The position numbers and the translations under genes are program-made. The notes below the pieces were generated by a model. The model saw only the letters and a list, made by a program, of their open reading frames with translations, had not been told where the DNA came from and searched no databases. A DNA stretch of 64,000 nucleotides from positions 8,524,001 to 8,588,000 of the forward strand of contig OU015649.1 in NCBI GenBank assembly GCA_907165275.2. The letters run 5' to 3'. Below are positions 57,240 through 64,000 of this stretch, in pieces (position 1 is the stretch's first letter; every line of letters starts with the position of its first letter). The stretch comes from Zygaena filipendulae. Lineage: Eukaryota; Arthropoda; Insecta; Lepidoptera; Zygaenidae.

Positions 57240-58440
57240 AGGTATGTCAGTGTCTACATTTTATACTTCAATAATCCGAATTCCATTTCAGCTGCGTACA
57301 CCCGTCGTACACGTCGTACGTATTTACACTAAGTTCTAATCTCACATCACATTTTGAGAAAATAATGATTTAAGTTTTGATTTTATTCGGATAATTAAGG
57401 TTATCTACTTATATTATAAATTAGACAATTATTACTACAATAGCTCAATATTCATAGACCTCATATATTTTTTAGATTTTACTGATTGTGCTAACGCTTA
57501 ATTATAGCAGTAATGAGCAAATACATACTAAACATCCGCACATGCTATGATTTTTGAAATCTCCTTGCTCTTGATGTTTAGCACCTGTGGTTTAATCTAT
57601 GTGAGTTTCAGCGACAAAAAGTAATATTGTAGTATCCTGTTAATGATATGATCTATCTGTGTACTAATAAGTTCAAGTTAAATAGTTTATGCGTTATTAA
57701 GTATCTAAAACATCCAACTAATATCTTACGAAAGTTTTTTTTGAAATAACACATTTGGTTCAAAGCACTTCGAAGCATGTGGGTGTATTATGTAAAATTT
57801 AAGTTTTTGCGAATAAAGTTTTCAAAATTATTGCTTTCTTCAGTTTTTAATGAGTGTCCTTTTTTTAAATAGGCATAGAAAAGATTTTTATATTTTTCTA
57901 TTAACAGCTGTTATGACTTAGCCATCACCTGGTTCTGGCTTGACGTCGATTTACGGGACACCCTGTATAATAAAAGTTGAGTTTGAATTCTTTCATTTTT
58001 CTGGCAGTGTGAACTAGAAAATGGCGCTTCTATACTCGTACAACTCTCACTAAGGAATACTCGAGATCACGAGAGACTTCGTGTATTATGAAAGGGGGAA
58101 ACGGACTACGTTTTGTAGTTGAGTGCCTATTGTGTGAGATTTCAGTTCGCGTCGTGTACATGACTCGAATGCGATCTGTGTTCTCGAACCGACTGAATTT
58201 TACCAACCGACAAGTAGGTTTACCTGTCCGCTTGTTACATACGCAAGTAAATGTGATTTAAGACGCCCAAAACAAATATTGGAATTCGTCTTGTCGTACA
58301 TGTCTTTGTTGGTTTAGTTCAAGCAGGTATCTAATTAGATCGGCTCCCACTATATTCAAACGGAATAATAATGGACAGTGGTTAGATTAGTAGTGTAAAT
58401 ACGCAGTAGAGTATATTACTATAACTTGCTATTCTAATTA
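57240..58440. other. AT-rich intergenic DNA
   Basis: GGGACACCCTGTATAATAAA near 57955 resembles a transposon terminus but no partner end was found. No ORF supported. Confidence 0.3.
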
Positions 58441-58540
58441 GTTAACGGACCTGATTGCAACGCGAGGTGTCGCGGGTTCGATTCCCGCATCAGAAAAAAC
58501 AATAATTATATGATTCACATTTGTTTTTACCTTGAATCTG
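58441..58540 (+). repeat. tRNA-like SINE fragment
   Basis: B box GGTTCGATTCC (58475-58485) in stem CGCGGG...CCCGCA, followed by an A-rich stretch. No complete tRNA cloverleaf. Confidence 0.5.
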
Positions 58541-58545
58541 GGTGT

Positions 58546-58770
58546 TCAGTAGATCCCGAGATTACCCCTTACCTACAACGTCACAAACTTACCAACTTAC
58601 CTATAAACTTTAGCTATTTGTAGAAAGCTACAGTATAGCTAGTATAGTATTATATTATCTGTGGCTACAGTATCCTTTAGTGATATAGGAACTTTTAAAA
58701 CATTTTAGAACAAAGAGTTACCGAAAGAATTTGGAAATTGTGGGTGGAACCACAGGGAACAACTAGTAAT
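58546..58770 (-). repeat. Diverged common SINE (inverse)
   Basis: TCAGTAGATCCCGAGATTAC CCC, 'GAAAGCTACAGTATAGC', GGTGGAACCACAGGGAACAA CTAGT. Related to the 11.7-kb tandem-unit variant. Confidence 0.55.
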
Positions 58771-59200
58771 GTCATAAATTTGAAAAACAATAAATAACCA
58801 ATCATCACTATAGCGTAACTGATATTTATATCACTATATCTACTGCACAAGGAAAAGTTTTAATCACAGCGGCATCAACTTCCCACGATGACCCATTGCT
58901 CTAGTGGGCACCGCTCCAACAACGGACAGACTGGTGACGTTTAACAGTTCGCGAAATTAGTGCTTGCGCCGAGTGTCTACCATATTTGTTTTTTAATAAC
59001 AATACTTACTCACGCCCAATACATTAAGTAATCTAGCTTTTGGTTATTTAGTTTTATTGCGCATATGCACTGCTCGCTAGTTCTGGTTTACTAATATAGC
59101 TTTAAATTTAATTAGGTACTAGATATTGAAGCGAAATTTCAAGTTATTCCATTTGGTTCTTAGCCACGCATATTAACGCTTTTCAAGTGATTTATTGAGA

Positions 59201-59325
59201 ACTAGCTGTTCCCTGCGGTTTTACCCGCGGTAATTTTCATTAAAATCTATTCAGTTGGTTTGCGTAAAAGAGTAACAAACATCCATACATACAAAATTTC
59301 GGGTTTATAATATTAGTAAAGATAT
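59201..59325 (+). repeat. Common SINE with internal deletion
   Basis: ACTAGCTGTTCCCTGCGGTT, TTACCCGCGG directly joined to 'TCATTAAAATCTATTCAG' and tail GGGTTTATAATATTAGTAAA. Confidence 0.7.
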
Positions 59326-60049
59326 GCAACACTGCCCTGAGATATGAGCTGTGTTCCAGGACAAGCTTATGCACATCAGGCGTCTAAGATCTAGAATTGA
59401 CGTACGTACCTACATGTAGGTACCTATTGCGAGCTTCCATTTGACAACCTTTTTAACCCAACGGTTTTATGCTCTCCTAATATAGTCGAGTCGCCGGTTC
59501 CATGCCGCTGTAGCTTCTTGGTCTCATGAGATATGTCAACTTTCTGTACATGATTTCATATTCTCTCCCGTATACAAACACCTAAAATCGCTTATATCTA
59601 CCTAGCTCGCGGTGTCGGCAACAAATAATGAGTAGGTACATCATAGGCTTTATTTTATCGCAATTTTTCATGAAAAGAGTATTTATGCTGATTTGAAACT
59701 GAAAGCTTCTTCAAAATTAGTTATTTATACGATATAAATAACCTGTCACAGACATTTCTGTAGACCTTTTCAGACCGACATTTCTCTATTGTAATTTTTT
59801 TTGTATGAACTTATACCTAAGGTTTAGCAACGTACGCTGTAGTGTTAGCATTCAAAAATAAAGAGTAGAGAAGACTACTTTTCATAAAAAGTTTCTGGAT
59901 AAAATTCTTTAAGCGATAGCGAATATCGTATCAAAATCCGATGCGTACCTAGTTTAGAACTAATAAGCGGCCAAACGGAAAGACAGATGCGGATAGCGAT
60001 TCGGTTTTATACTGTTTAGAGAAGGTTGTGATATCATGTCAGTGTGTAT

Positions 60050-60200
60050 GATTTGTCAAGTTTGTCGTGGGGCGCGCGCCGCGAGGGTATCATTTGCAAT
60101 GTTGTTTCATGCACGGGCGGCTGTGTTTGTTCAACGCGCGCGCCGCCAACCGCCACCCCGACGCGACGCTACGAACGCTAACACAATATAGTACGCTGGT
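60050..60200. other. GC-rich unique block
   Basis: GTGGGGCGCGCGCCGCGAGG and CGCGCGCGCCGCCAACCGCC. The 71-codon frame is unrecognised. Confidence 0.25.
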
Positions 60201-60496
60201 ACTATTAGGAATAATATATAAAAGCACTTCGCACCAAAAGTGCCTATTCTGTAATTATTTTCTAAAACAATTTAATTTCTGACAGGGTATAACCTCATTA
60301 ACATAGTATAAAATATTTAGAATAAAATCAGCAGACGGTTCAAAGTTTGTACATACCTACATTACTAATATCGATTAGAGATTATTAATGAGCAAAAAAA
60401 TTAGTAATACTAATAACTAAATCTTTTACGAAAGGTTGACATTTTGTATAATGCCGAAAACAACAATTCCGCTGTGTTGTTTGCACTCAGATACGC

Positions 60497-60715
60497 TTTA
60501 TAATCCTACTAATATTATAAATGTGAAAGTGTGGATGTTTAGGTGTTTGGATATTTGTTACTCAATCACGCAAAAACGGCTGAACAGATGTGGATGAAAT
60601 TTGGCTTGCACGTTGTCAGAGGTATAGAGAAGGACATAGGGTACTTTTAATCCCGGAATTTTCGCGGGAGCTCCGAAATTACTGCGGGTGAAACCGCGGG
60701 GTACAGCTAGTAGTG
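60497..60715 (-). repeat. Common lepidopteran SINE copy (inverse), near full length
   Basis: TAATCCTACTAATATTATAA, 'CGGCTGAACAGATGTGG', GGTACTTTTAATCCCGGAAT, GCGGGTGAAACCGCGGGGTA CAGCTAGTAG. Confidence 0.8.
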
Positions 60716-60799
60716 ATAATAATTTTATTCCAGGAAAGACCCATATAAATATTATTTTTAAAAGGTTAATATAAAATAATCAACAAATAAACAAATAAG

Positions 60800-61130
60800 T
60801 ACTGCAGTCGCCACACCACCATCATGGGATCGTCGATCGGTACGGGATAACCCACGTGGTCGAATGCAATCGCCTCCGCTTAGTAAGGTTAGGTTAAGTT
60901 GCATGGTGGTAGGGTACTTTCTAGTGCCCGGCTGGCTAGCTACCACCTTCAAGTTGTAAATCTGTCGCCAAGGTTAACGGTGTGTTCCGGCAGCCCCACT
61001 TGAAAGCCAGTTCCCATCCCCATTCCAGGTCGGCAACGCACCTGCAAGCCTTCTGGTGTTGCAGATGTCTATGGGCGGCGGTAATCACTTACCATCAGGT
61101 GTACCACTTGCCCTATGACATAAAAAAAAA
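60800..61130 (+). repeat. SINE of the 54.7-kb family with different head
   Basis: From about 60903 it matches the complement of 54742-54985 (GTGCCCGGCTGGCTAGCTAC, CGGCAGCCCCACTTGAAAGC, TTCTGGTGTTGCAGATGTCT), ending in poly(A) 61122-61130. The tRNA A/B-box head is absent and replaced by unrelated sequence. Confidence 0.7.
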
Positions 61131-61409
61131 GTTAGGTTAGGTATGAACAGTGATTTTCAAAGTCGTCAAAGACACTTAAAGATTTCCCATGTGCCCACAC
61201 ACCACAACTCATTTCCTAACCTCGGCATTTTACAAAATGCTGACTGTTTTGGATAAACTATGTTAATTTACCATAAGTAGGTACTTAGGTAGGTATCTAA
61301 GCAGTAAAGAAATCTATGACAATCAGTCTAATTTCGTTGAATGTAATGCCATGAGACCCAAACAATAAGTCTGACGACATATAATGTGGGTATCTATTGG
61401 TAGAAATTA

Positions 61410-62110
61410 ATCGAAGTACGGATTATGGCAGCCAGCGGAGGTTTAATCTGTCCCGATGGTATCAGAGCGCAGACTTGTTATCTGTTTAATGTCTGGTAAA
61501 CAACAGGATCAAGGGATAAGGAGCGTCCTTTCATACGGTGGTGGCCCTCGGGCGTGCGCTGGATTAGTGCCTCTTCTGTTGAGGAAGATTGCTGGTCGCC
61601 TCTCACGTCTTAATGATAATTTTCTATGACTGTTCTACGTGATAGGATTTCGAGTTCCAATTATACGGTAATAACCTTATCTCTTTCTATTGAATTTCTG
61701 TTCCTCATAACCGTTTGGGTTGAGATTGTTTCAATAATTCCCTCTAATACATATGTCTTCTATGTGAAGATATTGAAGGAGGAAACGCGTCTCAACACAT
61801 TCTACAATAACCGCAACCTGAATAGTGTGACCACCCTTAATTGTCCACCAAACGACACGCTCGAATATAGCTACGCCGCGGCTCTGCCGCTTCTTGACTT
61901 AATACTCCATGCAAATTCAATTTCGTGCCCAGCCAATTCCACACTTAAGGCCAGCCGAACATATTATTGCTGGATTTATCTTTATTGCAACCGTAGAACA
62001 CTCCAAGTAACTTCGACTGTCGAACTTGCGCCATTAGTGAAGACACCGAAACACAGGATTGTTTTGGTAGGGGTGAGCAGTAAGTCTTATTGCTTTTAGT
62101 ACCGGGCGGA
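61410..62110 (+). other. Unique block with the longest open frame (157 codons), unrecognised
   Basis: The frame at 61626-62099 starts MTVLRDRISSSNYTV, has an early hydrophobic stretch (SLSIEFLFLITVWVEIVSII), then NCPPNDTLEYSYAAALPLL and ends KSYCF. It carries several Cys and N-glycosylation-like NxS/T. I do not recognise a family. It could be a single-exon secreted/membrane protein or chance; no promoter or poly(A) context was found. Confidence 0.25.
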
Positions 62111-62289
62111 CGGATAGATTGTTTAATCCTTGGTACCTTAGGTATTGTGGTAGCCTGAGGCCTTGGCACAGTTACAAAGCTTTCTTTGCATTTATAAAGT
62201 TATTGATTTTCATATTGTGTTCTTTTGAATACTAGTATCGTTCGTTTAACTTCATCGTAAGTCACCGTAAGGTTTAATATACCTATTGG

Positions 62290-63400
62290 TCGCATGGCAG
62301 TATATTTGTTAAAAAGGCAGGATGTTTACAACGATGACAATTGTCAACATAGTATTCAATTTAGAATAAAATAGATCAACAAAAAGCTCGCGAACGAGTG
62401 CGTCGAGTGCCTTTCTGTTATGACATAATACTCGCAATACCAAACCATAATACCGGACTCGCACAAAAAGTGCTGCCGGCCTTTCATAGAAGTAGACGTC
62501 ACGAGCTAATCCACCCGTAAAATGTCTCAAAACGTTACAAAAAAGTAGCCGACAAAAGTGTTGTTGTATAAACGTAAAATGAAATTTAATAAACATCGAA
62601 CAATGGGATGGGCTGTAGATATTTTTGTCATGATTCAGATAGTAGATTGGAGATAAGCTGCCAAAAGGTTTGCAAGCACTGCGTATGTTTGATGTCGCCT
62701 CTCGTCAGCGAAGCGTGAACGGTTTAAGAGCAAAATTGCACGAACGTTAGTGGCATCTGTTAACTGTGCACTCACATAAATAGATACTTTTAATTTCATA
62801 GATGGAATGTCATTGAGTGACGGTTTCTCCATACAACACATTTACTTACAACAAATACCTCTTGACAATAGTTATAAAGAATATTATGTAGGTATAAGAG
62901 TTTAAAAGTCCTGTATAGGTAGGTAGATACAAGTTACCAACCTTTATGTATTTAGTTACCTACTTAAAGACTCGCCCAATTAATTTTATACAGCTTTAAT
63001 TTTACCAATCAAAAAGTTTTCAACTATCCATACATATAAAATCTGTTTTGTTGCCATCCAACTGTCATTGAATAGAATCAACCAAATCAATATTAAAATA
63101 AATTAAATTTCGTCGTAATCGCGCAATCGTCTCAGAAGTGTATTAGGCGATAAGTATCAAACGTTTCTATTTAACTTCTCTTCGGAGCGGAAATTCCCTG
63201 AACGCCATATTGAAATGTTTATAATTAAATTACATAAAGACGAAGAAAATTAATTTCACAGTGCAAAGTGGCGAGCGTTTCGCCGTGCCTCGTGCCTCGC
63301 CGTCGAAGGTAACTCACAAAAGGCAGCTCGCTCAAAGGAGGCGCTGCCGTCGCTCAACGAATTTAATTTTCAAGATGTTTTTGGAAATACCGGGGAGTTA
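62290..63400. other. Unique blocks of balanced composition
   Basis: 62390-62560 (CTCGCGAACGAGTGCGTCGA, TTATGACATAATACTCGCAA) and 63110-63380 (TCGTAATCGCGCAATCGTCT, GTGCCTCGTGCCTCGCC) look like further candidate regulatory elements. Antisense frames of 95 and 68 codons are not recognised. Confidence 0.25.
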
Positions 63401-63736
63401 AATAATCACCTTATAACTTAACTGTATTAAAATTTATACGCTGAAGTGTTAATATTTCATTTTCAAGTTAAATTAATTCTGAAGTTTACAGTTCTGAAAG
63501 TAATTATAAGGTAATTGAAACAGTATTCGGTGATGAAGATATTTTTTATTGCTTTTGTTTAGTTATCGGATATGAATAATAGATATCTAACACTTACATG
63601 GCTTTGATCAATCAATGGTGTTTATTCAATTGACAAAGTTTTCTTTAACACCTATTTGTCACCAAAATATAAATTTTCATTTTTTTTTTAATATAAATGA
63701 AAAAAATGTAAAGAAATTAAACTTTAACTTAATTAA

Positions 63737-63960
63737 CGGCCGCACTCAGAGTAGTTTTAATGATTACCTACTTAATTTTAAGTAAAGATTTTAAAAATAA
63801 AACAAAATGTTAATTGGTATTTCACTAATACATTAAATTTAGTTAAATGCTAATTAACATTAATTTAATGAACTTCTCTGAGTATCTACGGCAGTTGTGT
63901 TTTTTAAATCTTTACTTAAAATTAAGTAGGTAATCATTAAAACTACTCTGAGTGCGGCCG
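63737..63960. mobile_element. Full-length foldback MITE (family A), copy 5, TTAA on both sides
   Basis: TTAA|CGGCCGCACTCAGAGT at the left and ACTCTGAGTGCGGCCG|TTAA at the right. The centre is TGTTAATTGGTATTTCACTA against AAATGCTAATTAACATTAA. Shares the TTAATTTTAAGTA variant with copy 4. Confidence 0.85.
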
Positions 63961-64000
63961 TTAATTAAGTTAAAATTTATATTTTGCTGACAAATAGGTG

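Noticed and set aside
57940..57975. Transposon terminus (GGACACCCTGTATA)
   Set aside because: No matching opposite end or coding remnant found nearby.
58441..58495. tRNA gene
   Set aside because: T-arm-like stem only.
63733..63964. piggyBac-type MITE because of TTAA borders
   Set aside because: The termini lack the usual CCC-type piggyBac ends, other copies do not show TTAA on both sides, and TTAA could be part of the palindrome.
4201..64000. Further Osiris paralogues, expected because these genes cluster
   Set aside because: No second DUF1676-like hydrophobic core or YVVRP/DPYRYY tail was seen on either strand among the readable frames.

Overview
The window is a piece of a lepidopteran (moth or butterfly) nuclear genome. 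This is supported by an insect-specific Osiris (DUF1676) gene at the left edge, by an AT-rich background studded with the GTAGGTACC/GGTACCTAC motif common in Lepidoptera, and by about 30 copies of the lepidopteran short interspersed repeat whose hallmark is 'CCGCGGTTTCACCCGCG'. The family or genus cannot be fixed from the sequence alone.

Layout. (a) 1-3855, + strand: the 3' four exons of one Osiris gene. The exons are 1-105, 210-402, 494-713 and 3768-3855, and they join in frame to 201 residues plus a stop. The signal peptide and 5' end lie left of the window. The last intron is about 3 kb, against about 100 bp for the other two, and is filled with repeats. (b) About 4.2-16 kb: repeat-dominated intergenic DNA. 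It holds several foldback (full-length palindromic) MITE families, tRNA-headed SINEs, LINE tails and a SINE with internally tandem units. (c) About 16-63 kb: a coding-poor landscape. I see no exon here that I can assign to a known protein family. Instead there are many separate GC-rich, apparently unique blocks of 100-700 bp set in AT-rich DNA, with SINEs between them rather than inside them. This looks like a cis-regulatory landscape (or giant intron, or lncRNA territory) of a developmental gene outside the window. That is inference from composition and needs cross-species alignment. (d) 40.99-43.70 kb: a nested composite of inverted and direct repeats, the most structurally unusual part of the window.

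The only confidently coding unit is the Osiris gene, a cuticle-associated, membrane/endosomal protein family. Everything else is repeats, candidate regulatory blocks, or short ORFs that I could not recognise and mostly regard as chance. For the common SINE, 'strand +' means that the copy reads CCGCGGTTTCACCCGCG first; the true transcription direction of that element is not known to me.
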